NCBI GenBank assembly: GCA_944325345.1
Contig: CALUZV010000026.1
Coordinates: 1-52,011, forward strand
Source: an uncultured Parabacteroides sp.
Lineage (GTDB): Bacteria > Bacteroidota > Bacteroidia > Bacteroidales > Tannerellaceae
Direction of reading: 5' to 3'
DNA length: 52,011 nt
The first letter of the stretch is position 1. Every line of letters starts with the position of its first letter. The notes beneath the pieces were generated by a model. That model did no database searches. It had not been told where the DNA came from and saw only the letters and a list, made by a program, of their open reading frames with translations. Both the position numbers and the translations under genes were made by a program. Positions 42,517-50,959 of this stretch are shown here, piece by piece.

Positions 42517-44190
42517 TTAGAACTGTTCCTCTTCGGTAACTTTCCCCAGCCTTAAATATTTCTGATAAATCTCCGCGTATTTCGCCGCGTTCGCCGGATT
42601 CGGCTGATATTCCTTGGCGAAGCCGGAGGTCATGGCTTTCGAGGCTTCTTCTACAGTCGGGTAAACGCCGGCGGCAGTGGCAGCGAACATCGATGCACCG
42701 AGAGCGCAGGCTTGGTCGGTGTTGCAAACTTTCACCGGCATATCGAGCACATCGCTGAGGGTCTGCATGACGAAGGGCGACTTCAGGGCGATGCCGCCGA
42801 TACCGATTACGTTGTCAATCCGTATGCCTTCGCTACGGAAGCGCTCCACAATGGCTTTGCCTCCGAAGGCGGTCGCCTCGACGAGAGCGCGGAAAAAACG
42901 TGGCGCGGTCGTCCCGAGAGTGATGTTCGTAACCGTGCCCTTCAGCAGCTGGTTGGCGTCGGGCGTGCGGCGTCCGTTCATCCAGTCTGTGGCAAGGACG
43001 GTGCTTTCCTCTACCGGAATCTTTTCGGCTTCGGCCGTGAGCGCAGGGATGATTTGGTTCTCGGTTTCAGTGATGAGGCGTGCCTTCGTCTCCTCGTCTA
43101 TCGCGGTACTTTTTGCCAGAATCGCCGTCAGCGGATACTCCAGCAGACGCTTGAACCAGGCGTAAACATCGCCGAATCCGGACTGTCCGGCCTCCAGACC
43201 CACCATGCCGGGGATGACCGAGCCATCCACTTGTCCGCAGATGCCGCGTACCAGTTTGTCCCCCATTTCCTCGTAGGAAGAAACCATGATGTCGCAGGTC
43301 GAAGTGCCAATCACGCGCACAAACGTATGCGGGGTGATGCCGGCGCCGACCGCCCCCATGTGGCAGTCGAAGGCGCCACCCGCCACGACCACATCCGTCG
43401 TCAAGCCCAGTCGCTCCGCCCATTCCGGAGTCAGATGACCGACGGGTTTGTCCGCAGTCTCCGTCTCCGAGAACAAACGAGTACGGAAACCAGCCAGCAC
43501 CGGATCAAGCGAAGTCAGAAATTCCTCGCTGGGAAGTCCGCCCCACTTCGGGTGCCACATCGCCTTATGCCCACAGGCACAACGGCTGCGGACGACATCA
43601 GCAGCACGGTTCACACCGGTCAGGAGAGCAGGCATCCACTCGCAATGTTCGACAATGGAATAAGCGGCGCGGCGCACAGCCTCATCCTCGCGGAGCACGT
43701 GCAGAGCCTTCGCCCAGTACCACTCCGAGGAATAGATGCCACCTTCATAGGCAGTATAGTCGGTATCCCAGTGATGACTAAGTTGATTAATTTCGGCAGC
43801 TTCTTTCACCGCCGTATGATCTTTCCAGAGCACAAACATCGCGTTCGGGTTCTCCGAAAATTCCGGCAAGAGGGCGAGGGGAGTCCCCGTCGCGTCGGTA
43901 AAGCAAGGCGTGGAGCCTGTCGTGTCGAAGGCGATGCCCACGACCTGTTTTCCGGTGCCTTCCGGGCATTGCGCCAAGGCATCTTTGACAGTTGTTTCGA
44001 GTGCCTCGACATAATCCAGGGGGTGTTGGCGATATTGGTTGATACTCGGATTACAATACAAACCCTTGCTCCAGCGCGGATAGTAGCAGACCGAAGTCGC
44101 GAGGGTCTTTCCCGTAGCCGTATCGACGACCACGGCGCGGGCGGAATCGCTGCCGTAGTCTAATCCTATAACGTACTTATCTTTCATCAT
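42517..44190 (-). CDS. araB: Ribulokinase
   Basis: A 557-residue FGGY-family kinase phosphorylating L-ribulose to L-ribulose 5-phosphate with ATP. The N-terminal phosphate loop is IGLDYGSDSARAVVVD (8-23). Also seen are AFDTTGSTPCFTD, ALLTGVNRAADVVRSRCACGHKAMWH with the ribulokinase-specific substrate region, and the C-terminal FGGKAIVERFRSEGIRID / VIGIGGIALKSPFVMQTLSDV. The length matches AraB. It is the last gene of the minus-strand ara unit, separated from araA by a CAATTGAC hairpin that might lower its expression relative to araA. MMK allows a start one codon later. Confidence 0.96.
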   Translation of the reverse strand: MMKDKYVIGLDYGSDSARAVVVDTATGKTLATSVCYYPRWSKGLYCNPSINQYRQHPLDYVEALETTVKDALAQCPEGTGKQVVGIAFDTTGSTPCFTDATGTPLALLPEFSENPNAMFVLWKDHTAVKEAAEINQLSHHWDTDYTAYEGGIYSSEWYWAKALHVLREDEAVRRAAYSIVEHCEWMPALLTGVNRAADVVRSRCACGHKAMWHPKWGGLPSEEFLTSLDPVLAGFRTRLFSETETADKPVGHLTPEWAERLGLTTDVVVAGGAFDCHMGAVGAGITPHTFVRVIGTSTCDIMVSSYEEMGDKLVRGICGQVDGSVIPGMVGLEAGQSGFGDVYAWFKRLLEYPLTAILAKSTAIDEETKARLITETENQIIPALTAEAEKIPVEESTVLATDWMNGRRTPDANQLLKGTVTNITLGTTAPRFFRALVEATAFGGKAIVERFRSEGIRIDNVIGIGGIALKSPFVMQTLSDVLDMPVKVCNTDQACALGASMFAATAAGVYPTVEEASKAMTSGFAKEYQPNPANAAKYAEIYQKYLRLGKVTEEEQF

Positions 44191-44219
44191 ATATTTTAAA
44201 TTTTAGGGGGAAAAGGTAT

Positions 44220-44327
44220 TAATTGACAATTGAGAATTGACAATTGACAATTAGGGCTTCGCAATTGAGAATTAGCAATTAGCTCTGATTATCCTAAATT
44301 GTCAATTGTCCATTGTCCATTGTCCAT
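44220..44327. repeat. CAATTGAC inverted-repeat element 3 (araA-araB gap)
   Basis: AATTGACAATTGAGAATTGA and further copies on the left face AATTGTCAATTGTCCATTG copies on the right. It occupies nearly the whole intercistronic gap and touches the araA stop codon. Confidence 0.88.
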
Positions 44328-45857
44328 TTAACACAGCGCTTTGTTCAACATATAATAGACTTCATTAAAGCGCAGTTCCTTTTTAAGCTCGCTGATTGTG
44401 GTATTTTTGTTGATATGAACCATTTCGATGCCTGCGATCTCGGCATAATCTTCCCAATATTCTGCGGTCAAATCGTAGGAGAAGCAAGAATGGTGCGTGC
44501 CACCGGCCAGAATCCAAGCACCCGCGCCCACTTCAAAGTTAGGCTGCGGAATCCAGAGAGCGGAAGCCACCGGAAGTTTCGGCAGAGGCTTGGGCTCGAT
44601 GCACTCCACATCGTTTACAATCAGGCGGAAGCGATTTCCGAGATCGACCACGGTCGCTGTGCATCCTGCGCCCGTTTTGCTAGTGAAGACCAAACGCGCT
44701 GTCTGGCTTTTACGCACGCCGATACCAAGGAAGTGGACTTCCAGACGCGGTTTTTGGGCGGCAATCAGCGGGCAAACCTCCAACATGTGCGCCTGAAGTA
44801 TGGCACTCTGCTCGCCATTGAAATTCAGCGTATAATCTTCCAAGAACGAACAGCCGCGCGGCAGACCCTGGTTCATCACCCATACGGAGCGGTAGAGCGC
44901 CGCGGATTTCCAGTCGCCTTCTGCTCCGAAACCATAGCCCTCTGCCATCAAACGCTGCGAGGCGAGACCCGGAATCTGGTCGAAGTGGCTTCCGTCTGTC
45001 TGGCCGAGGTCGTCGAAGTTTGTCGTGAAGCCTTTAGCTCCCTTGTCCTTCAGGATAGCGCGGAGGGCGAGTTCGGCCTTAGCCGCGTTCCATACCTTCT
45101 GGTAAGCCTCGGTCGATTTGTCTTCCAGAGAGGCATCGTGGTCGTAGAGGCGGAAATATTCCTCCACTAAAGCATTCGTATCCTCATCCTTGATCTGGTT
45201 ATGATATTCCATCAATTCACTGACTGGACAGTAATCCACGTGATAGCCCATGCGAACCTCAGCCTCCACCTTGTCGCCATCGGTAACAGCCACGTTATTC
45301 ATCTGGTCGCCGAAGCGGAGAATCAACATATCCTGTGCATCGGCCCAGGCAGCGCAGACACGCATCCAGACGGCAATTTTATGTTGCGTCTCGGCATCCT
45401 GCCAATAGCCCACGACAACTTTGCGGCGGATTCGCATACGGGTGCAGATATGTCCGAACTCGCGGTCGCCATGAGCCGACTGGTTGAGGTTCATAAAGTC
45501 CATGTCCATTGTATCCCACGGAATTTCGCGGTTGAATTGCGTATGCAGATGGAGGAGCGGTTTCTTGAGCTGTTGCAATCCGTGAATCCACATCTTCGCA
45601 GGCGAGAAGGTGTGCATCCATGTGATGATGCCGATACACTTCTCGTCGTTGTTGGCAGCCTTCATGACGGCTTCCACCTCCTTGGACGAGTTGGCCGTCC
45701 CCTTATAGACCACTTTCACCGGAAGGTTACCGCTGTTGTTCAGTCCTTCCACCATTTTATTACTATGTCCGTCCACGGCGATGACCGCATCGCCACCGTA
45801 CAGCAATTGTGCACCTGTAACGAACCATACTTCGAATTGTCCAAAACCTTTATTCAT
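44328..45857 (-). CDS. araA: L-arabinose isomerase
   Basis: A 509-residue metal-dependent enzyme converting L-arabinose to L-ribulose. The start MNKGFGQFEVWFVTGAQLLYG is diagnostic, together with GIITWMHTFSPAKMWIHGLQ, PLLHLHTQFNREIPW, MNLNQSAHGDREFGHI, AEGYGFGAEGDWKSAAL (catalytic Glu region) and FSYDLTAEYWEDYAEIAGIE. In-frame codons back to 45890 exist, but the family starts at ATG 45857. It is the middle enzyme gene of the operon, 38 bp after araD. Confidence 0.97.
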   Translation of the reverse strand: MNKGFGQFEVWFVTGAQLLYGGDAVIAVDGHSNKMVEGLNNSGNLPVKVVYKGTANSSKEVEAVMKAANNDEKCIGIITWMHTFSPAKMWIHGLQQLKKPLLHLHTQFNREIPWDTMDMDFMNLNQSAHGDREFGHICTRMRIRRKVVVGYWQDAETQHKIAVWMRVCAAWADAQDMLILRFGDQMNNVAVTDGDKVEAEVRMGYHVDYCPVSELMEYHNQIKDEDTNALVEEYFRLYDHDASLEDKSTEAYQKVWNAAKAELALRAILKDKGAKGFTTNFDDLGQTDGSHFDQIPGLASQRLMAEGYGFGAEGDWKSAALYRSVWVMNQGLPRGCSFLEDYTLNFNGEQSAILQAHMLEVCPLIAAQKPRLEVHFLGIGVRKSQTARLVFTSKTGAGCTATVVDLGNRFRLIVNDVECIEPKPLPKLPVASALWIPQPNFEVGAGAWILAGGTHHSCFSYDLTAEYWEDYAEIAGIEMVHINKNTTISELKKELRFNEVYYMLNKALC

Positions 45858-45895
45858 AATGCTATCTTTATTTATTGATTTATAGTTCATAATTC

Positions 45896-46582
45896 TTATT
45901 TCTGACCATAATAAGCATTCGGCCCGTGTTTACGGCTGAAATGTTTCTCCACGAGCGCCGGATTCATAGTCGCCTCGGGATTTACAGTGAGCGTGGCAGA
46001 AGCCATCTTGGCGACCTCCTCCACGACGACGGCATGGTAAACTGCCTCGTCAGGCGTCTTTCCCCATGTGAAAGGCCCGTGATTCTTGACCAAAACACCC
46101 GGAGTATGGACGGGATTCAGACCGGCGAAACGGCGGACGATGACGTTGCCCGTCTCCTCCTCATAATTCCCTTCGATTTCTTCCCGGGTCATGGATTCCG
46201 TACAGGGAATATCGCCGTAGAAATAGTCGGCGTGCGTCGTCCCCAGGCAAGGAATATCCCTGCCGGCCTGCGCCCAAGCCGTCGCGAAGGACGAATGCGT
46301 GTGTACCACGCCGCCAATCTCGGGGAAAGCGCGGTAGAGGCAGAGATGGGTCGGGGTGTCGCTGGAGGGACGGAGATGGCCCTCGACAACATTCCCCGCT
46401 AAATCGAGGACGACCATATCGTCTGGTTTCATCTCCTCGTAGGAAACACCGCTGGGCTTGATGACAACCAGACCCTTATCCCGGTCGATGCCGGAGACGT
46501 TACCCCAGGTGAAGATGACCAGGCCATGCTTGACCAACTGGAGGTTAGCATGGTAAACTTGTTGCTTTAAATCTTCTAACAT
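45896..46582 (-). CDS. araD: L-ribulose-5-phosphate 4-epimerase
   Basis: A 228-residue zinc-dependent class II aldolase-fold enzyme converting L-ribulose 5-phosphate to D-xylulose 5-phosphate for the pentose phosphate pathway. Motifs are [54 protein letters not shown] with the zinc histidines, [14 protein letters not shown] and [19 protein letters not shown]. The upstream in-frame ATG at 46618 lies in the CAATTGAC element, so 46582 is chosen. It follows the symporter gene. Confidence 0.96.
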   Translation of the reverse strand: MLEDLKQQVYHANLQLVKHGLVIFTWGNVSGIDRDKGLVVIKPSGVSYEEMKPDDMVVLDLAGNVVEGHLRPSSDTPTHLCLYRAFPEIGGVVHTHSSFATAWAQAGRDIPCLGTTHADYFYGDIPCTESMTREEIEGNYEEETGNVIVRRFAGLNPVHTPGVLVKNHGPFTWGKTPDEAVYHAVVVEEVAKMASATLTVNPEATMNPALVEKHFSRKHGPNAYYGQK

Positions 46583-46594
46583 AAAATGATATTT

Positions 46595-46678
46595 TAATTG
46601 ACAATGAACAATTGACAATGGACAATTAAAATGATTCTAAAACCTAATTCTCAATTGTCAATTCTCCATTGTCCATTG
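46595..46678. repeat. CAATTGAC inverted-repeat element 4 (symporter-araD gap)
   Basis: TTGACAATGAACAATTGACA and following copies face CTCAATTGTCAATTCTCCAT copies. It occupies the gap between symporter and araD. Confidence 0.88.
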
Positions 46679-46682
46679 AATC

Positions 46683-48377
46683 TTACCAGAAGTACCAGTA
46701 GAAGGCTACCGTTATACCTATAATAATGGCAGAGTGGATGACATCCCAGTGATTCCAGCTAGCACGAGTCTCGGCCTTCTGCTCCGGAGTAGCTGTTCCG
46801 AAGACCAGACCCTGGATCTTTTCCGGCGAAGGAGCCGTGGTACATAAGCTGATGACGATGATGAGCGCCAGACAGATGACAAGCATCCAGCCGCAGAAGA
46901 AGAGCCAGTTCACGTCGTAGAAGAGGTATTTGAACAGGTTGTCTGCTGCCCCCGGATTGTTACTGTAGTAAACTTTAGCGCCGAGACGTGTCATACCAAT
47001 CACCATCCCGGCAATCAGACCCCACATACCTCCTTGGGCAGTTGTCCGCTTCCAACAAATACCCAAAAGGAAGGCGGCCGCGATGCCCGGCGCCAGTACT
47101 GATTGTACATCTTGCAGGTAAGTATAAAGCACATCGCCAACTGAACGCATGATAGGAATCCACAGAATACCCAGAATCACAATTACGACTGTAGCCATCT
47201 GGCCGATAGTTACGAGCTTCTTCTCCGGAGTGTTGGGACGGAAGCGTTTATAAAAGTCAATGGTGAAAAGCATCGCAGAAGAGTTGAAGAGCGAAGCCAG
47301 CGAACTCATCAGAGCTGCCAAGATACCGCAAACTACCAGACCCTTCACACCTGCGGGCAATAACTTAGCCACCAACGTCGGGAAGGCCGCATCCGCATTT
47401 ACAGCACCGCTGGCCAGGAACGGGAGGAAGCCTTCACCGCCGGCAGCCAGGGATTTCTGGTGCAGTGCAAAGGCAATCATACCCGGGATAAGGAAAAGGA
47501 AAACAGGCAGCAGCTTCAGATAAGCCCCGAAGATCGTTCCCCTGCGCGCCTCCTGCTGATTTTTACCCGAAAGGACACGCTGGACGATGTACTGATCGGT
47601 ACACCAATACCAAAAACCAATGATGGACGAGCCAATCAAGGCGCCAAGCCACGGATATTGCGGGTCGCGGTTGTCGCGAATGAGGTCTGTCATCGAATCG
47701 CCATAGTCGTTGACCACGGTCGCGCCGCAAATACGCATCATCTCGTCCCAACCGCCAAGCTCCTTGAATCCCAGAACCAAAATAATCAGGGAGCCGAGGA
47801 GGAGAATAGGCGTTTGAAGTACCGACGTATAGAGCACCGACTTCATTCCCCCGAATATCGTATAAAGAGCCGTGATGATAACCAAGCCAATGGCAGCAAT
47901 CCAGAAGAAATCAATTCCCCACAATTCCTCAATGCCAAAAACCTGCTGGAAGACCAGACCGCCGGCATAGACCGTAACAGCCACCTTCGTCAATACATAG
48001 CTGATCAGTGAGATAAAGGAAAGAATAGTGCGCGATTGGGGATTATAACGCCGTTCCAGGAATTCCGGCATCGTATAAACCATGCTCCGCGAGTAGAACG
48101 GAACGAAAACCCAGCCAAGGATAAGAATCATCCAGCCCTGAATCTCCCAATGAGCCATGGCCATGCCGCTCGAAGCGCCGGTCCCGGCTAATCCGATCAA
48201 ATGTTCGGAGCCGATATTCGAGGCAAATATCGAAGCGCCGATAGCTATCCAGGTAGCATCTCGGCCACCCAAAAAATAATCTGCCGAGTCGTTTTGCTTT
48301 TGCCGCAACACCCAGACCACAATACCAATAAGGGCTGCTGAAAATAGCCCGATAACAATCCAGTCTAATATTTCCAT
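46683..48377 (-). CDS. Sodium:solute symporter (SSS family), probable arabinose/sugar transporter
   Basis: A 564-residue inner-membrane protein with about 14 helices. Sodium/sugar symporter motifs are DYFLGGRDATWIAIGASIFASNIGSEHLIGLAG near residues 31-63 and FFWIAAIGLVIITALYTIFGGMKSVLYTSVLQ in the middle. GILAALMSSLASLFNSSAMLFTIDFYKRF carries the SSS sodium-site serines. As first gene of the araDAB unit it is likely the arabinose (or arabino-oligomer) importer. Codons upstream to 48560 are open but read through the promoter region, so ATG 48377 is used. Confidence 0.92.
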   Translation of the reverse strand: MEILDWIVIGLFSAALIGIVVWVLRQKQNDSADYFLGGRDATWIAIGASIFASNIGSEHLIGLAGTGASSGMAMAHWEIQGWMILILGWVFVPFYSRSMVYTMPEFLERRYNPQSRTILSFISLISYVLTKVAVTVYAGGLVFQQVFGIEELWGIDFFWIAAIGLVIITALYTIFGGMKSVLYTSVLQTPILLLGSLIILVLGFKELGGWDEMMRICGATVVNDYGDSMTDLIRDNRDPQYPWLGALIGSSIIGFWYWCTDQYIVQRVLSGKNQQEARRGTIFGAYLKLLPVFLFLIPGMIAFALHQKSLAAGGEGFLPFLASGAVNADAAFPTLVAKLLPAGVKGLVVCGILAALMSSLASLFNSSAMLFTIDFYKRFRPNTPEKKLVTIGQMATVVIVILGILWIPIMRSVGDVLYTYLQDVQSVLAPGIAAAFLLGICWKRTTAQGGMWGLIAGMVIGMTRLGAKVYYSNNPGAADNLFKYLFYDVNWLFFCGWMLVICLALIIVISLCTTAPSPEKIQGLVFGTATPEQKAETRASWNHWDVIHSAIIIGITVAFYWYFW

Positions 48378-48424
48378 GGTAAATATAATTTTTAGTTGTT
48401 CTATAATCTTTCGTTTCGATGCCT

Positions 48425-48432
48425 CAAAAGTA
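48425..48432 (-). promoter_or_regulatory. -7 box of arabinose operon
   Basis: Minus-strand TACTTTTG matches TAnnTTTG, 47 bp before the symporter ATG. Confidence 0.6.
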
Positions 48433-48466
48433 CGGCTTATTTTAATTTGTTGATTCTTCCCGCCGT

Positions 48467-48480
48467 ATGTTTTAAAACAT
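48467..48480. promoter_or_regulatory. Candidate operator of arabinose operon
   Basis: ATGTTTTAAAACAT is a perfect 14-nt palindrome, 34 bp upstream of the -7 box. The position would suit a regulator binding just before the -33 region. No regulator gene is adjacent. Confidence 0.45.
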
Positions 48481-48579
48481 AAATGTGTCGATTTTACACT
48501 ATTTCCTCGTGTCTGGACATCCATTTTGTTGGACGTAAACATGCCGGGGACGGGAAGCAAACTGGCTTCGGTCTTTATA

Positions 48580-48673
48580 AAAACTTAAAACCAAGTCTTC
48601 GTTTTCAAAAACTCAATCTTAGTTCTTAAAAACGAAGATTTAGTTTTTAAAAACTAAAGTTTAGTTTTAAGAA
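48580..48673. repeat. 21-bp tandem array I
   Basis: GTTTTCAAAAAC, GTTCTTAAAAAC, GTTTTTAAAAAC and GTTTTAAGAA start at 48601, 48622, 48643 and 48664, every 21 bp, with a weak earlier copy ending near 48591. GTTTTTAAAAAC (centre 48648.5) and AAAACTAAAGTTTAGTTTT (centre 48659) are dyads 10.5 bp apart. It lies in the 394-bp divergent gap between the ara operon and the arginase-like gene; no gene is seen there. Confidence 0.88.
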
Positions 48674-48732
48674 TTTGTCCCGACCCCGGAAAGTTTTCCT
48701 CGGAAGCAATCGGAGTTTTCCCCGGACCTTAT

Positions 48733-48740
48733 TAATTTTG
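48733..48740 (+). promoter_or_regulatory. -7 box of arginase-like gene
   Basis: TAATTTTG matches TAnnTTTG, 31 bp before the ATG. Confidence 0.6.
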
Positions 48741-48771
48741 TCTCGGAATAAACAAAAGTTGTGAGGTAGAT

Positions 48772-49554
48772 ATGGAGAAGCCGATCGTGATTATGAATTT
48801 TACGAATGTATATAAGGAAGAAGCGTTTGCACGCCACTCCCCGGATTTTGCCTGGATAGATTGCACCCATTTGAGTGGGACGGATTGCTATTGCGATGCC
48901 GAAGGAGCGGCGGCGATCCGGCGCCTGATAGCGGCCTATCCGCCGGAAGGCATCCATTTTATAGATTCGGGCGATTACCATTATCTGACAAAGTTCTGGA
49001 CGGATAAGATAACCGAGCCTTTCTCGTTGATAGTCTTCGACCATCATCCCGATATGCAGCCGCCGCTGTTCGAGGAAATGCTATCGTGCGGAAGCTGGGT
49101 GAAAGATGTGATAGATACGAATCCCTTCCTGCGCAAAGTCTTGCTGATAGGAGCTTCGGAGCAGCTCGTCGCCGCCGTCCCCGAGGAATATCGCGAAAAG
49201 GTGCATTTCTATGGCGAGAAGGCCGTGCGGCACGAGGACTTCTGGCATGCCTTTGCCTCTGAGCATATTGCCGAGCCGGTCTATATCTCGGTCGATAAGG
49301 ATGTCTTGAATCCCCAATCGGCGGCGACAAATTGGGACCAGGGGTCGCTGGACTTGTCCGAGTTGGAACAGCTTTTAGGGGTTATCCTCCGGCAAGAAGA
49401 GGTAATTGGCATGGATATTTGCGGGGAATGTGCCGCGACTCTGGATATCTTTGAGGAAGGACGGGAGGCGGAACTTGACAGTTTGGCAAACCAACAATTG
49501 TTGGCTCTCTTTCGCGGCTATTGCAAAAAATTCGTATCTTTGCGCTCTAACTAA
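48772..49554 (+). CDS. Arginase/agmatinase-family protein
   Basis: A 260-residue cytoplasmic protein with the ureohydrolase metal pattern: GDYHY (67-71), FDHHPD (89-94), SVDKDVLNP (173-181; Asp175, Asp177) and GMDICGE (213-219). The order GDxH, DxHxD, SxDxDxxxP, E is that of manganese-dependent arginases, agmatinases and formimidoylglutamases. The first sites deviate (DHHPD for DAHxD), so the substrate is uncertain and might not be arginine. It stands alone, with the ffh promoter in its last codons. Confidence 0.82.
   Translation: MEKPIVIMNFTNVYKEEAFARHSPDFAWIDCTHLSGTDCYCDAEGAAAIRRLIAAYPPEGIHFIDSGDYHYLTKFWTDKITEPFSLIVFDHHPDMQPPLFEEMLSCGSWVKDVIDTNPFLRKVLLIGASEQLVAAVPEEYREKVHFYGEKAVRHEDFWHAFASEHIAEPVYISVDKDVLNPQSAATNWDQGSLDLSELEQLLGVILRQEEVIGMDICGECAATLDIFEEGREAELDSLANQQLLALFRGYCKKFVSLRSN
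49535..49542 (+). promoter_or_regulatory. -7 box of ffh
   Basis: TATCTTTG matches TAnnTTTG, inside the end of the arginase-like gene and 46 bp before ffh. Confidence 0.55.
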
Positions 49555-49588
49555 AAAAAGAATAATTAAATAGATACATAAGAAGACT

Positions 49589-50935
49589 ATGTTTGATAAT
49601 CTTAGCGAACGGTTAGAGCGTTCGTTCAAATTGCTGAAAGGTGAGGGGAGAATCACCGAAATCAACGTAGCGGAAACGCTGAAAGACGTGCGTCGCGCTT
49701 TGCTCGATGCCGACGTGAACTACAAAGTAGCCAAGACGTTCACCGACCGAGTGAAGGAGAAAGCTATCGGGCAGAACGTGCTGACTTCGGTGAAGCCGAG
49801 CCAGTTGATGGTCAAGATTGTGCATGACGAGCTGGCCGAATTGATGGGAGGTACGGCGACGGATTTGAATCTGGAGAACCGTCCGGCTGTCATCCTGATG
49901 TCCGGTCTGCAAGGTTCAGGTAAGACGACCTTCTCTGGTAAATTGGCCAACATGCTGAAGACGAAGAAGAATAAGAAACCTCTATTGGTGGCTTGCGACG
50001 TTTACCGTCCGGCGGCCATCGAGCAGTTGCGTGTCCTTGGCGAGCAAATCGGTGTCCCCGTTTATTTGGAGGAAGAAAATAAGAATCCGGTGGAGATAGC
50101 CCTCCATGCCATCCAGCAGGCGAAGGCGAAAGGCAACGACTTGGTTATCGTCGATACTGCCGGACGTTTGGCCATCGACGAGCAGATGATGAAGGAGATT
50201 GCCGCTATCAAGGCTGCCATTACGCCCGACGAAACGCTGTTCGTGGTCGATGCCATGACGGGTCAGGATGCCGTCAATACTGCGAAAGAATTCAATGAAC
50301 GGCTGAACTTCGATGGCGTTGTCTTGACGAAACTCGATGGTGATACTCGCGGTGGTGCTGCACTTTCTATCCGCACGGTAGTGGATAAGCCGATAAAGTT
50401 TGTCGGAACAGGAGAGAAGATGGATGCCCTCGACGTCTTCCATCCCGAACGTATGGCAGACCGTATTCTCGGCATGGGTGATATTGTTTCGTTGGTAGAA
50501 CGTGCCCAGGAGCAGTACGACGAGGAAGAAGCCAAGCGCCTTCAGAAGAAGATTGCCAAGAACCAGTTTGACTTCAACGATTTTATTACCCAGATTCAGC
50601 AGATAAAGAAGATGGGTAACTTAAAGGAGCTGGCTTCGATGATTCCGGGCGTGGGTAAAGCCTTGAAGGATGTGGATATCGACGATAATGCCTTCAAGAG
50701 CATCGAGGCTATTATCTATTCCATGACTCCGGCCGAGCGTACGAATCCGGCTATCCTGAATAGTTCGCGCCGCCAGCGTATTGCCAAAGGTAGCGGAACT
50801 TCTATCCAGGAAGTGAACAAGCTCATCAAACAGTTCGACGAGACGCGCAAGATGATGAAGATGCTGACGACCATGAAGCCGGGCAGCCGGAAGTTCCCGG
50901 CCATGCCGAATATGCCGATGTTCAACAGAAAGTAA
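49589..50935 (+). CDS. ffh: Signal recognition particle protein
   Basis: A 448-residue GTPase that binds signal sequences and 4.5S RNA and brings ribosomes to FtsY. The N domain (1-90, ERLERSFKLLKGEGRITE) is followed by the G domain with GLQGSGKTT (106-114), DVYRPAAIEQL, DTAGR (189-193), TKLDGDTRGGAAL (247-259) and VGTGEK. The M domain runs from about 325 (FNDFITQIQQIKKMGNLKELASMIPG) and ends in the methionine-rich MMKMLTTMKPGSRKFPAMPN. It is cotranscribed with folD (24-bp gap). Confidence 0.97.
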   Translation: MFDNLSERLERSFKLLKGEGRITEINVAETLKDVRRALLDADVNYKVAKTFTDRVKEKAIGQNVLTSVKPSQLMVKIVHDELAELMGGTATDLNLENRPAVILMSGLQGSGKTTFSGKLANMLKTKKNKKPLLVACDVYRPAAIEQLRVLGEQIGVPVYLEEENKNPVEIALHAIQQAKAKGNDLVIVDTAGRLAIDEQMMKEIAAIKAAITPDETLFVVDAMTGQDAVNTAKEFNERLNFDGVVLTKLDGDTRGGAALSIRTVVDKPIKFVGTGEKMDALDVFHPERMADRILGMGDIVSLVERAQEQYDEEEAKRLQKKIAKNQFDFNDFITQIQQIKKMGNLKELASMIPGVGKALKDVDIDDNAFKSIEAIIYSMTPAERTNPAILNSSRRQRIAKGSGTSIQEVNKLIKQFDETRKMMKMLTTMKPGSRKFPAMPNMPMFNRK

Positions 50936-50959
50936 TATCCATATATAAATATCATTCGT

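Noticed and set aside
42712..44163. Long plus-strand open frame of 483 codons opposite araB
   Set aside because: Shadow of the GC-rich araB codons; no family resemblance.
48378..48560. N-terminal extension of the symporter
   Set aside because: It would include the promoter -7 box and the palindrome, and family members start at the first hydrophobic helix (ATG 48377).
1..48673. CRISPR arrays as explanation of the repeats
   Set aside because: The whole 41-42-bp unit repeats with no unique spacers, copies are few, and no cas genes are present.
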